Shown: piece after piece, positions 19,878 through 32,099 of the stretch
Layout: every line of letters starts with the position of its first letter
How positions within the stretch are numbered: the first letter of the stretch is position 1
NCBI GenBank assembly: GCA_021521415.1
Contig: JAIQDT010003793.1
Location: 62,001 to 126,000 of the forward strand
DNA from: Bidens hawaiensis
Taxonomy: Eukaryota; Streptophyta; Magnoliopsida; Asterales; Asteraceae
Direction: 5' to 3'
Length of the DNA: 64,000 nucleotides
Made by a program: the position numbers and the translations under genes
Notes under the pieces: model-generated
The model's database searches: none
Told to the model about the DNA's origin: nothing
The model's input: only the letters and a program-made list of their open reading frames with translations

Positions 19878-20947
19878 CATGAAGTTATGTTGATTTATAC
19901 CATACATTCAATATTCAACCGGTTACACTAACTTATTGTAGGAAGTTAGTTCATTTTTTTATTAAAATAATAATACAAATACAATAAAAATACATTGTTA
20001 ATTTATATGAAAAAAATTAGTAACATACTTTATACATAAATGGATAAAGTAAATAAATAAATAAACTTATTTGAATGTAAGGAGATTCAACAATGTTCTT
20101 TTAAAGAAAAAATATTTTTGACTTTGTTGTTGACTGTAACACTTAAAAAAATAAATCCTTTAGCATTGGTTGAGGATTCATGTTCTGCACGAGTCCCTTA
20201 AAACATATTATGTGCAACTTCTTAGACGAACACGTATGTCTTTTAGTGTACAACAACCAAAATAGTATGTGTATCGATGGAGAGTTCTCTTGCACCAAAG
20301 GAATCACCAGATAAGATGGTGTTCTAGACTTTCGTGGAAAAAAAAAAGAAAAGATAAAAAAGATAGTGGACTTTCTTTGAATCAATTTAATGGAGAAATG
20401 AACCATAAGGTTCTACATTTACACTTCTATGCCGCTATGTCTTTATATTTAACTAGCAGAAGTGCTCGGGGGTTTGCACAAATTATCCCCTCGTATTGTT
20501 TTGTAGTATTTGGTGTGGTATGTAACGAGTTATTAATGCATATACGCTGCTAGATGTGCATATGGTTCGTTAGATGTTTTTTGTGTGGGGGTTACATCGT
20601 GTTTTGTGAAATATTTGTTAATAAAGTAAGTTTATGTGTTTTGTGATTTTTAATCAACAAAAATATTGAACGTGTGTTAATTGGTGAGTAGTTAGAGTTG
20701 AAATCTAATCAAAAGATGAAAAAATACTCAAATAAAAGTCATAAAGTTGTCGGTCAACGAATTGTAAAATGGGTAAGTGGTAGACATACATGATTGATTC
20801 TGCACATTCATACTGGCGTATGCATATATATTGGATATATGGTGTTATAAAGTGATTGGTACTTACTTGTAGAAATAATATTTATTATTTGGGGCACTAC
20901 AAACTGACAAGTAGGAATGAGATAAAAATTAAGAAAACCATACGACA
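19878..20947. other. intergenic, no gene recognised
   Basis: AT-rich sequence following the solo LTR. Short frames at 20143-20553 are low-complexity and overlap on both strands; I cannot support any. Confidence 0.4.
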
Positions 20948-21680
20948 TTAACAGATTGAAATAGCGGGAGAGACAAGGGTCTCAGTAAAAACTGCCCCCT
21001 TTTCGCTGGTAAACCAATTCATATGGTAGGCATGTCCTAACTGTTTGGTGACGACCACAATCTCGTATAGTTTTGTTGTGCCAGCCATAACAAACAGTTT
21101 TCCGTGTGTAACGTAATGGGTAATGGGGATCCATAAGTGCAAGTATATAGGTGGGTTTGTAGGGGTTGTAAACATGGGGATCCACTTATCGCAGAGAAGT
21201 GACCCTAGGTTGTATGATATGTTGCGGCTTCCATGAGTTAGGAGCATATGCAAGGAGTTGTTAACGTTCCCAAATGGGCCCTAAAATTTGATTTTGATGG
21301 AATAGGAGGGAAGGCTATCTCTTTAACTTGTTCCATTATTGTGTGAAATTTAATAACGACCTTTGAAAACACAGACCAAGCCTCCGAAATGACAAAGTAC
21401 AATGCTGGTTGACATAGAGTTCCGTTGGACCACATGAAAGTCGTTATTACATATTCTCTTTTTGTGTTAAATGGTATTTGTGTGCATGTTACCGTTAATC
21501 GGATAAACATACCGAACATGCATGCATATCAACAACAAATTTTGGTTGGTCTCAACTAAAGGACTTGAAGAGTGTTGTTTTTCAAAATATGTCGTGGATA
21601 GCAGTTGACGCCACTCTTTCCAAGGTAATGTTATGTCGTATTTGGTGGTTTCTACTATTGATTTCAATTGTAATATCATA
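20948..21680 (-). pseudogene. F-box-associated (FBA-like) domain gene, decayed
   Basis: Minus-strand reading from about 21520 gives TTFMWSNGTL, then VVIKFHTIMEQVKEIAFPPI and RAHLGTLTTPCIC. In a second frame LLTHGSRNIS, a W-I-P segment, GKLFVMAGTTKLYEI and finally VFTETLVSP. The order (NGTLHW-like, V-I-x-F-D with E-I-P-x-P-P, LGxLGGCLC, then Y-V-E-S-L-V-S-P at the end) is that of the F-box-associated interaction domain of plant SCF substrate receptors. At least one frameshift is needed, and no N-terminal F-box motif is visible upstream. The part beyond 21520 is uncertain. Confidence 0.5.
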
Positions 21681-23612
21681 TCGACTTGGAGAGGCTTATG
21701 AAGAAAACAATAGGACGTAAGACTAAAAACTTTTATATGAAATGTTAATGAATAATTATTAGATATGAAATGACAAGAGCTCTCTCATTTCTCTTTCTCG
21801 TGACCTTTGGATGTTGTCGTGACACTTTGGCCTTGACTTGACTGGTGGGTATCAACGCTAACTACTCATACGTACTTCATATCGTATGTTTCAATTTTCA
21901 TTCTCTTTCTCTATAATATCTTTCTCTCATTTCTTCATTCTTATAGACATGATTTGATGGATACTTTCACATAGCAGCTTCTCTCATTTCTCTATTCTTA
22001 TAGACATGATTAATCAAACAAGAATGATAAGCTATTATGTTGAAATTGAGTTCAGTAAGGGCAACAAGACCACAACCACCAATGAAAGATAAGTGAAGGC
22101 AGGCTCGCCACTTTCGATTGTGTGTGAATGAAAATGTTTAGACATGCTTACAATTTAAGCTACTTAGGTGATTGTATAAGCGAGGCATACTTAGGACGGG
22201 CTCAGGACCAATGGGAACACCATCTCGTCCCTATCACGACCACCCAAAAACATCCCAGCACAGTGAGTTATTGCCACTAATCATGCCGATGATTTCTTCC
22301 TTTTTCTTTTTATTTTGTTTTTTTATCTAAAAAACATAACTGCCTTGGTTGTTGTGGTGTTTAATGGCGGCGGAGCACGGTGGATCAGTGGTTGTGGTGG
22401 CGATGGTGGACCACCATGGAGGACGGGGGAGTAGAGCTACAAATGAAGACGAAATTTTGTTTTGTTTTAGAGTTTTCTTTTTAAAAACCCATAGGCGAAC
22501 AATTTTTCTAAAAAAGCCTAATATGTTTTCTAAAAAGGCCCATATTGATTTCTATTTGATTTTTTTTTCATGTTTTTATAACTTAAAAAATTAATATATT
22601 TTATTTTAATTTTATATTTATGTTTTTTAATTTAAAAATAATTTAGTTAACTAACTTAAATGAAAAAAATGGTTGAAAGATGAAAAAGGGTTGGTTGTGG
22701 GATGATTCCATAAGTTATGAGAAAGATTGGGAAAGTTGTGCGATGTTATGACGTGACGCTAATGTAGATAAGTGAGAGTGTGAAATAATGATAAAAGGTG
22801 TTTGTGGAATGTGGCATGAGAGTAGTATGACTCCCACCACCCTAAGCCAATGCAACATAATGCGTCTTGATATATAAAATAATTATTCAATCATTATAAG
22901 TTTACAAAACATATAAAATAAACCTCATTTAAGAATTTTAGCAACTAAATAAAACAAGCATCAAATAGACACGAATTACAGAAAATTCATGTAGAAAATT
23001 AGAATTTGAATCATGAACCCAGAAGCATGTCAACATAAATTAACACCCAAATCACTTTGTAAAAATTAAACAAAATCCAATCAATATGGTTATGCATTTT
23101 TTTTAATTGTTGAGAATAGCTGGAATAAATAAATACATTTAGCAAAGTTAAAAGACTAAAAATACGTCAAGAAAAGAAATGGTTATAACTATCCCATCTG
23201 CATAGATTTTCTACAAGTCTTTTTTTAGTAGGTAGGTTTTGCTGAATCTTAGTAATGCATACATACACATGATAAATTCAGGTGTACAAAATCCACATTA
23301 TAGTAAACTGTGACAACTCGGGTAAAAGGACCTGGAATATTAAAAAAATTGAAATAGATCAAACATGCAAGATGGTCAACTTGACTCATATTAAATCACA
23401 TACCATAATCTAAAAGAATGAATTAACTTGATAAATGAAGATAATAGCCTAATTTCCCCCATCTGCATCCTACAATAATTATTAAAAAAAATATATTAAC
23501 ATTTATATTATATAAAAAAACTCACTGAAATTCTATTTTTGATGCAAGTGAAACACACATGCAAACACAATATTTTTTTTAGTAAATTTTGTCGTCATGG
23601 TTATCGTGGTCA
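21681..23612. other. intergenic, no gene recognised
   Basis: AT-rich with scattered short frames. The segment about 22199-22848 has weakly matching inverted ends (GGCTCAGG and GGCTTAGG) and a GC-rich middle, as in a decayed MITE, but no target duplication could be seen. A TGTGACAACTCGGG word near 23310 looks like an LTR start without a matching end. Confidence 0.35.
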
Positions 23613-23864
23613 TTAATTTAACAACGTCTTAATCCTCCATGTGAAATTCCAATGAGCATTTAAGATGACAATTCTTTCATATCTAACACCCGCAAAATAC
23701 TCATCAATCTCTGCAAAACAATCAAGTCAAAGTGACACCATTTCAAAGTTTAATAAATTATTGTGTACATAACAAAAAAATAATGTAACATTTTACACCA
23801 TGACTGATCTTTGTTCTAGAAGTTGACGGAATTGCTCAATCTTTCCTTGCTTAAAATACTCCCT
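23613..23864 (-). pseudogene. CTR9/VIP6 (PAF1 complex) fragment, two decayed exons
   Basis: Minus strand. Exon-like block 23864-23799 follows an acceptor TTTGGTGTAG and reads REYFKQGKIEQFRQLLEQ (22 codons). Block 23710-23613 follows acceptor GTTTTGCAG and reads IDEYFAGVRYERIVILNAHW before running into a stop. In plant CTR9 (VIP6/ELF8), a TPR protein of the RNA polymerase II-associated PAF1 complex, these two segments are adjacent near the N terminus, so two neighbouring exons with their intron have been preserved. The donor after the first block is out of phase with the second, and the following TPR region is lost. Nothing upstream or downstream resembles more CTR9, so this is a duplicated or captured fragment. 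Confidence 0.75.
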
Positions 23865-26016
23865 CTACACCAAATAAAAAATATAAATAAAACAAGCAAC
23901 TAGAAACATGCAAAATTAGACAATTCATTATGTAATGTAAATATGCTCATTTTATCCTAATTCCATATATGGATTGCCTTCGCAGATGACAACGAAAGAA
24001 AAACCGAAGATTTGATGGAGCAAATGCCTATCCTTAAAATAAGTTTCAATTGAGACTATTGAGCGCCTCCATAGAGTTGACCACTCCTTTGATTATTTAT
24101 TATAACCGTTAAATTCAACTGATGGCGTATTGATTATAATTGAAGCCTTATGACTTTGATTGCAGTTTTAAATTTTCGGACTTGAATTTAATGCCATATT
24201 GATTGAAACAATAATGGAGTTAATATATACGAATTAAGTGCCAATAATTAGTTTTAGAACAGATTAACCATTTGCATCCCTGAAGGATTGAAGAGTAATT
24301 TCATAAGTGATTAAAGCTTCATCAACTTGCACCAAACGTTCGTTTCGATGCGGATGTAAAATATGACCACAATCCTTTTGGTATATAGAAATTTTTAGTG
24401 CTACATAATCCGTCAATGATGTATGACTAATTCGTTATGGTGAGGGAGTGGTTTAGCTAGTCAACAAAACTACGCACTCGAATAACTAATCGGATAGTGT
24501 TTTCTCAAAACAACCCAAAACAACTCAAGTTAAAGGTGGTGGTCTACCACTCAACATTTATTTTTTATTTTTAACTATCTAAATCATTTAGATTAAATAA
24601 AAAAAATACAATACTTAAAGAAAACACAATACTAAAATAAACATAATAAAAAGTGATCGCCATGTTTTGGCTGGCTCATGGTCGGTTGGCCGCTTTGTGA
24701 CAGGTTGGTCACTTTGGTACTATTAATAACAAACTTACAATGCTGACCTATAAAATTCTTTTGAACTTGACTTTTCTAAGTTGACCATTTCCATTCTTTT
24801 TCAAGTTACTAGTACTGTTTCCTTAAAATTAAGTCAAAGTAAGTTTGGATTTCATCATTTTCATAATTAGGGGGGAGGGGTGGTTCCAAATCCATCACCC
24901 ACCACACCCAATGATGGTGTGCCACCTCACCTCACCACATTCCATCACTAGTGATTTGCTTTAGGTGTGTTGGTGAATTATAAAAACTTAAGGCACATCA
25001 TTTAAAGGCAAAAACATGAATGCAACAAGCTGAAAATAATTTGACCTCCTCTTGTCAATAGAGTTTTCTAGTAACATGTAATTAGACAAAATTAACTGAT
25101 TATTCTTTGGCCTATCGTTATGATGCATCAACAACTTATGATTTCCTGACATGTCTTAGTATGCTTCTCCTGCATCATTTTTTTTAGATTATCTAGCAGC
25201 CTTCGGCTCCATGGCCTTTATCCACAAAATACAAATAAACACTATTATGAGACTTATAGATCTCATTTTACATCATTTAGCTAAAGGATCCCATATGTTT
25301 CATCCATACTTTTTAGTAACATTTTATACACGCCATAAGATACATTGACAAATAATAAGATCTCATTTTACATCAAAATATAGATATAGGCTCCCATGTG
25401 TTGTAGCATACCAATTTTATAAAACAACAAAGAATTGAATTTCCATGAAGATTGCCAAACCAACATGTTTAGTCCTAAAAGCATAAAACTGGAAATGAGT
25501 CACAAATTTAAGCTCATGTCTGCAGTTTATGAATAATTATTAGTTAACGAAAAACGGAATATTAAAACATGAAATCAGCCCCCATAATAGTATGATTATC
25601 CAATAAATCACAAATTACACACATGGGGTTTAAAGAATGGAAGCCCAATTTGAATGCCTCTCAGGTGAACTCAAGAACTATACATATTCCTGCAAAATTA
25701 AGTGAAAGAAAAGCCAAATTACGTGAATAAGAGAGAGCATAATTCAAACATGATGTTTACTCATCGATTCAGTAGAAAACTACAATTGCCAAAAGATTTA
25801 TTGGGTTCTTTCTCTCTTTATACGAATAATAAAATAAGTAGTTAATCATTTGGGCTTACTCAAAATCGATCATTAAAAACAATTTACAACTTATAATAAT
25901 TATCATAATTACTTAACTCCCACTAAATGGATTATCATAATTACTAAAACCCCACTAAATGATAAACCTTTGGGCTTCCTCCAACTTCAATAGGCAAAGG
26001 ACTAAAGAGTAATTTA
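23865..26016. other. intergenic, no gene recognised
   Basis: About 2.1 kb of AT-rich sequence without a supportable ORF. The stretch near 24868-24975 (GGGGGAGGGGTGG ... CACCACACCCAATG) has the C/A-rich look of a small non-autonomous DNA transposon, but no terminal repeats could be paired. Confidence 0.4.
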
Positions 26017-26900
26017 GTAACATCCTGAAATTTCTAAATAGAATATTTAATATATTATTTATTTATGATGAAAAAGTTTACTTGAGTTAGTAGAATAAAT
26101 AATAAAATAATAAAGATGGAAGGTTAAGTAGACTTTAAAGATGAAATTAAATATGGACTAAAAAGGAAAGATGTGCCTAAGGTCCATGGGCTTAAGGGAG
26201 TATAAATACCCCTTAAACCCTAATTCTTTCCATTTCCATCCATCTCTACACCATAGCCTGCACCTTCAAAAACACACACTTAAGCCAAACACTCTCTACT
26301 CTACTATATTCAACGATCTGAGACCAACCGAAGGTAAGAAATAATTTATCTCAGCTGACCCAACTTAATGGAACCCGACACCACAGCCCCGTGATACGGT
26401 ACGAGCCGTTTGGATCTAGATCTAGCTTATTTCGGGTGTTTAATCAACCAAAAACGAGCTTAAGGACCACCTTAGCTCATCTGGACACCCGAAGCTACTC
26501 AAACCATAAACGATCAAAACCCGACCAACCATGGTGGTTAACGGCGGATAACGGTGCCGGAATCGAAGAAAAACCTTAAAATCATGTGAAGAGGAGCTAA
26601 CCAGCACTTATACGCGCGGTCGTATAAGTATATACGCTGTATAAGTTGCAACGTGCAAGTAGAAGCTTATATGTATTACAACGTGTAAGTATGCCAGAGT
26701 ATATGTACATGCTTATACGCCGTATATGTATAACAGCGTGTAAGTATAGTAGCGTATATGCTTATACGACGTGTATGTATAACGTATATGTATGACTTAT
26801 GCGCTGGGGAGGCTTACACACCAGAAAGACTTATACGTTGGATGGACTTATACGCCAAGGCACCTTATGCGTTGAAAATAGCATATACGTTTACAAGGAA
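26017..26900 (+). mobile_element. Tekay-type LTR, 5' part (copy D)
   Basis: Starts AGTAACATCCTG, so the terminal TG is apparently mutated, and follows the same path as copy A: AT-rich U3, a CCATGGGCTTAAGGGAGTAT block, then TATAAATACC near 26202 and a leader with CCCTAATTC and ACACACTTAAGCC. It stops at 26900, where the inverted 3' end of another copy begins. Its variable region holds TATACG motifs rather than ATTCGAATAC. Confidence 0.75.
26600..26890. repeat. TATACG/CGTATA motif array
   Basis: About 290 bp with many copies of CTTATACGC, CGTATATG and GTATAAGT, in direct and inverted orientation. It occupies the same relative place in the LTR as the ATTCGAATAC array of copies A and B and the TTCGTTA array of copy C. 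Confidence 0.75.
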
Positions 26901-27334
26901 TGTAAGGCCCTGTTACCAGCGCCTCACGTTGGACGTTGGATTTACTCATAAACACAGTTCTAAATATCAGAGTTAATTAAAACTTTCGCGGAATATTAAA
27001 ACTTTCATTAAACATTCATAATAATTCATAAACATGTCTTAAGCAAACATTCTTGTCTTTAAAATTAAACATCAATTCATAAAAACAACTTGAGTCTTCA
27101 GATGCCACCCTCTTATTCTTCTGCCATGTGCCCCCGCTCAAGCCAGCTGTCTCATTCTACTCACATGCATGCATACTAGAAGTCAGCTACGCTGAGTGAA
27201 TTCTTATTTAATCATACAACATATAAAACATTCATAACTACATACTTTCGTACATACTTCATACTTTCGTGTATGATATATTTACTTACCTTCATACCTT
27301 CTTTCTTTCATATTCATATCTTACGTTTCAAAGA

Positions 27335-27568
27335 GCATTACGCCTTATAACCTTCGCATATATATTAGGGTATGCAACCCTTTAACCTTCACATATACTA
27401 TTAGGGTATGCAACCCTTTAATCTTCGCATATATTATTAGGGTATGCAACCCTTTAACCTTCACATATATTATTAGGTTATGCAACCCTTTAACCTTCGC
27501 ATATATTATTAGGGCATGAAACCCTTTAACCTACGCATATATTATTAGGGTATGCAACCCTTTAACCA
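27335..27568. repeat. 34-36 bp tandem array of the Tekay LTR, copy B
   Basis: About seven units with the core CATATATTATTAGGGTATGC followed by AACCCTTTAACC; inverse of the array in copy A with two more units. Confidence 0.88.
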
Positions 27569-28042
27569 TACATTACCTTTCATGATCATTATCATTATCA
27601 CATCCATACATACCTTTCATAATATCATACATGCAATATTCATACATACTTTCTTTCACATACTCATATCACACTTACTACACTACACCTTCCTTAACAA
27701 TACGTGCAATATCCGAAGATCGTTCACGTACCGTCAAGTATTCATTCATAATATAAACATAACTATCACATTCATCATTAAGACATACACTTACCATTTA
27801 AGGTAAGTGTATTAACATTCACATTGAGTATGCACACAGCCCCAAAAACATAACAAGGAAAGGGGGCTAGAAACTCACCTGGATGTTGTTTCGTTCTCCG
27901 TTCATGGTTATTCCTTTCTTTAACTGAGCTCTGCTAACTGTATATTAATTACATGTATCAATACATGCCCTAATCGCATCATTTGGGTCTCATCAAATAT
28001 GGCTAAGTCTGGTCTATTCTAATGGCTTTATATGGTATTGTA

Positions 28043-29697
28043 TGTCACACCCCGACCAAAGGCGGCGGAACATGCCGGGGTGCAACGATTGCTCATAAGC
28101 GCATGACACTATTTAAAGCGACAACATTTAACTCATTTCATTTCACAACATCGAAAATGTCACATAACAATATTCATAAGTCAAATACAACAAAATATAG
28201 CAAATCAAATATTGTTCATTCTTGCTAATATTCTAACGGTATTTGTGAAGTTTTCTTTTCCAAACTCCATAATCAACCTAAATGCAAACCTGTAACATTT
28301 CATAAAATAAAGTTTATCAACACAAAGGTTGGTGAGCAATTCATAAGTTTGAGCATAATAGTATATAGTACGAAAAAGCCACAATCTTGTATACGAAAGG
28401 CTAAATAAAAACAATAAATTTGGATAAATAGATATCGCTAATAGAATTACGTTAGCCACACCTAGCTATAAGGGGATGCCAAATAGTCTAGGATTTTATA
28501 ATTATCGTTAATTGCATTACGTTAACGACACTTTGCTATAAAGGGATGCCAAATAGTCTAGGATTTATAGATCAACCAACCAAAAGCGGTAAACAGGTAA
28601 ACATATGAACATGTAGCATAGAACACCAAATCGAGCATTTATTTAAGTAAGGTATACAATAACGTTTGTGGTTTAAGACCCAAGTATAAAACATTTAGTT
28701 TAGATAAGTATGAAATGTCACCCCAAAACGAATGATGGAAAACGGGGTATGAAAGTACTCACGTTCAAGTAATAAACTTGAAATATGATAATTTGGAGAT
28801 TTGCCGGAACGATGAGTTTAACGTATGAAGCCTAAATAAAAGAAACTCTTGGATTTAGAAAGGTTGTCTTGAAGATCTTTAAATAAAATAAATGTTGAGA
28901 AATGTTAACAATTAAAGTTCAAGGTTTAGAATGTAACTATTTAAGAATTTATAAATAATAATCCTTTAACATGTAAGTTTGCTCGAAATCGGGTTAAAGT
29001 ATCTAACCTTAATATTTACTTAACCTATGTTAAGTAATAAGGTGGGAAAATTCTAAAGGTCAAATTCCTTTGGGATAAAGATACTAAAACGGGTCTTTAA
29101 CGAGTGTTCGGGTTGTTGGTTCGGGTCTTGATAATTGGTCAAACCCAAAGTCAACTTTCCAAAATAATGAATGTCATGAGATAACTCAATAAAACTTAAT
29201 AAGACTTAACCAAGTATTTAGTTCTATTGTTTTAGAACTAACAACGCACGTTAAGCGAGTGTTCGGTTTTATCGGTCCAAACTATGTTATGAGATCAAGT
29301 TGGATCCAACAATTCCAAGTACTTAAGAAATAATTAAAATCAGTTTGTAAACTATTTTTAAAGAAATATACAAGTCTTGATAGCGAAAAACACACTTGTG
29401 TGTCTTAAGCGAGTAAAAATCGAATTGGTTTGGTTTCCATCTCACATTAAGTTCATAGATGGTTTCCACATGCCCAAATAACAAAGATCTTGTATAATAA
29501 TGTATAAATGAAAATACTTAAGTTTTACAACCAAGAAGTTAACAACAAAGTCTTTAAACAAAAGTTCGGTTTACGGTCTAGAGCTATTTACGGTTAAACC
29601 GAAGCATAGACTCTTAGATCCCATAACCATGAAACTTGTAAATATGACAAACAAACTAAAATGAGCAGAAGTTTAGCAAGATTAATATGTATAAACA

Positions 29698-29762
<65 letters not shown>

Positions 29763-30370
29763 GGAAGCCCGAATACAATATATATGTTGTACCACCATAA
29801 TCAAGTATTAATAAGACTACATAAGCTAATTAGAAAGAAAGATTTAACTCAGTTTGACTTTTGGAAGTCAAACCTTCAAGAACACTAAGAAAACAACCTT
29901 GAATCTTTGATGTTTGAGAGAGTTTTTGGAGTTGTAGCAGGGAATAATGAAGGGAAATGGGGGTGTATATATAGGGTAATGTTGGTGGTCAAATATGGGT
30001 GTTAAACACAAGAGTTTTCATGTAAAAAGAATCAAAACAAAACACAAAACAACAAAAACTCATAGTTGCAGCTGAAGCAGGTCGCGCTACACGACCATAG
30101 GCTCCCTCCCCCATCGCGTGGCGCGATGGGGTGCCTGCTGATGGTTTCTCAAATGTCAAAAATGGCAGAAATGGTCCCCGAAGTTCGTTTTAAGTGATTT
30201 TTACGCGCTTTAAGGACCGAAAAGGATGTTTTCAAGACCCAACAAGTGTAAAACAATATTGTAACATAAAATCCATCATTGTGATTATAACATAAGCTTC
30301 GGTTTACAAAACGGGTCGGTTTACATAGTAAAACAAATACAAAAGTTACCCGAAATTGACGAATGTCACA
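28043..30370 (-). mobile_element. second-family gypsy-type solo LTR
   Basis: A 2328-bp TG..CA unit with perfect 5-bp target duplications TTGTA (28038-28042 and 30371-30375). On the minus strand it begins TGTGACATTCGTC and ends GGTCGGGGTGTGACA, an ending common in Tekay-like LTRs. Orientation is supported by a minus-strand TATATATAC box near 29970-29985 in front of a pyrimidine-rich leader. It differs from the TGTAACATCC family. It contains a TA dinucleotide run of about 60 bp. Confidence 0.88.
29699..29760. repeat. (TA)n microsatellite
   Basis: About 60 bp of uninterrupted TA dinucleotides inside the solo LTR. Confidence 0.95.
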
Positions 30371-31155
30371 TTGTATTCATAGGCATGGTATTGTATTAGA
30401 ATACAATTTACTTAGAATATATTTTTGCATTCAAGCCATATGGGGTTCAAATGACATGCAAGTACTCAAATACACAAAGTATGCGGACTGGTGTATTCGA
30501 GTTCTTATATGTATGCAAACATGCATATGTATTCGAGTTCATCTATGGTATTGAATCTATCCGAGTATCCGAGTAGGCCATTGTATTTGAATGTTATTAT
30601 TGTATTCGGGCTTCCTTAATGTGTTCAAATACATGTTTGTATTAGAGTGTGCCCATTGTAATCGAACCCATAATGTAATTAAATAGGACAATCTAATGTA
30701 CAAAGGGATTGTATGCGAATGGCTCCTTATATGCGAATGCATGCATGTATTCGAATGTATGCATGTATTCAACATGTACATGTATTCAAACATCCTTGAT
30801 GTAATCGAGTCTGGACGTAATCAAACATATCTAATGTATGCGAGTCATAATGTAACCGAGTCCCTCTGTATTCGAACGTCCATATTGTAATTGAAATTCC
30901 CATTGTATTCGAGCCATATTGCAATTGAATATAATGCATTCGATCATCCTCAATGTATTCGAATCACATTGTAATCGGCCATGTATTTGTATTCGAAACA
31001 TTCCTTGCATTCGAATACATATGATGTATGCGAATCAGTTTGTTGTATTCGAATTTACTCGTTGTATGAGAGTTTATCAAATGTATTCGAACATGGCCAT
31101 TGTATGTGAGTGTGGGTAATGTATTCGAATTATTCCATTGTATTCGAATAACCTG
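30371..31155. repeat. ATTCGAATAC motif array, copy B
   Basis: Nearly 790 bp with recurrent GTATTCGAAT, GTATGCGAAT and GTAATCGA words at 15-25 bp spacing. It is the inverse counterpart of the array at 5570-6135 and was interrupted at its start by the solo LTR. Confidence 0.82.
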
Positions 31156-31922
31156 TAGCAGTTTGGTCATTTTATTGCCGTTATCATTACATCTCATGAC
31201 TTTAACACCCCTTTATGGTTTGGTATTAACCCATAAACGTTTCCCTCACCGTTTTCGGTCCAGACTTAACCTGTTTATACTTAAAGCTTGAACCTTTATG
31301 GGTTAAAACACTCTTAGGCTAGATCTAGGGTTTCCTTTATGGACTGTGTGTGTATATATATATCCACGAGTTCGTTAAGTCCATTTTAAGCATCAAGTTT
31401 GCATTTTTACGATATATCTAGGCCCGATCTACTCTAGGGCTAAGTTTTAGGGCAAACCATTCATAAAAACATAACCATTATATGTAAAGAACATACCTTT
31501 AGACGTTTCTAGGCTACGATTAGCTTCGGTTATGAACAATAGTCTTGTATCTTGTTTGTATACCCAAGATATATCAATATCTATCTCGGTTTTGGCCTTG
31601 GGTCTCCTCTTCTACTTGCGGCCGTGAATAGGGAGTGTTTATGTGTGTTTTTGAGTGTGTATAGAATAAGAAGATAGAAATGAGGGTTTTAGGGAGGTTT
31701 AAGGGAGTATTTATACCCTCTTAAGCCTATGGACCTAAGACCCATCCCATCCTTTATTCCATCTTTCCCCACCCAAGTCCATACTCTTTATTATATTTAA
31801 TCTTAATTAAATATTAATACACATTTAACAAACATAAATTCCCTTTATTTATTATTATAAAATTTAGGATGTTACAAGTCTTCCCTCCTTAAAGAGTTTT
31901 TGTCCCCGAAACCTAACTATTA

Positions 31923-32099
31923 CTAAAACAATTCAGGGTAAAACTTGTGCATCTCCTCCTCACCTTCCCAGGTAGCGTCTGATCCTTTAAGATGCTTCCA
32001 TACCACTTTCACTAAAGGCATAACCTTGTGACGAAGTTGATTTTCCTTGCAGTCAACTATCTCTACCGGCTACTCAATGTAGTTCAACCGTTCATCAAC
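31923..32099 (-). pseudogene. Tekay pol C-terminal chromodomain remnant
   Basis: On the minus strand the frame ends IVDCKENQLRHKVMPLVKVV, WKHLKGSDATWEGEEEM and YPELF before TAG 31925-31923. This is the degenerate chromodomain at the C terminus of Tekay-clade chromovirus integrase (layout L-R-x-K-x-x-P-L-V-K-V-x-W ... TWE-x-E-x-x-M ... YP-x-LF). One in-frame stop lies in the preceding linker. Everything upstream of about 32100 is lost. It identifies the lineage of the adjoining LTR family. Confidence 0.85.

Larger units (their letters stand above)
26901..31876 (-). mobile_element. Tekay-type 3' LTR (copy B), minus strand, with a nested solo LTR
   Basis: On the minus strand it begins TGTAACATCC at 31876 and ends GGGCCTTACA at 26901. 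Without the nested solo LTR (28043-30370) and one TSD copy it is about 2.6 kb. It has the same modules as copy A in inverse order. At its start (31877 onward) is a purine-rich AAGGAGGGAAGACT polypurine tract and then the end of pol, so this is a 3' LTR rather than a solo LTR. The outer flank 26896-26900 (AGGAA) cannot be paired because the 5' part of the element is lost. Confidence 0.82.

Noticed and set aside
22199..22848. Possible MITE with ends GGCTCAGG and GGCTTAGG
   Set aside because: Terminal match is only about eight bases and no target duplication could be found.
23310..23340. LTR-like start TGTGACAACTCGGG
   Set aside because: No matching end, PBS or partner was found nearby.
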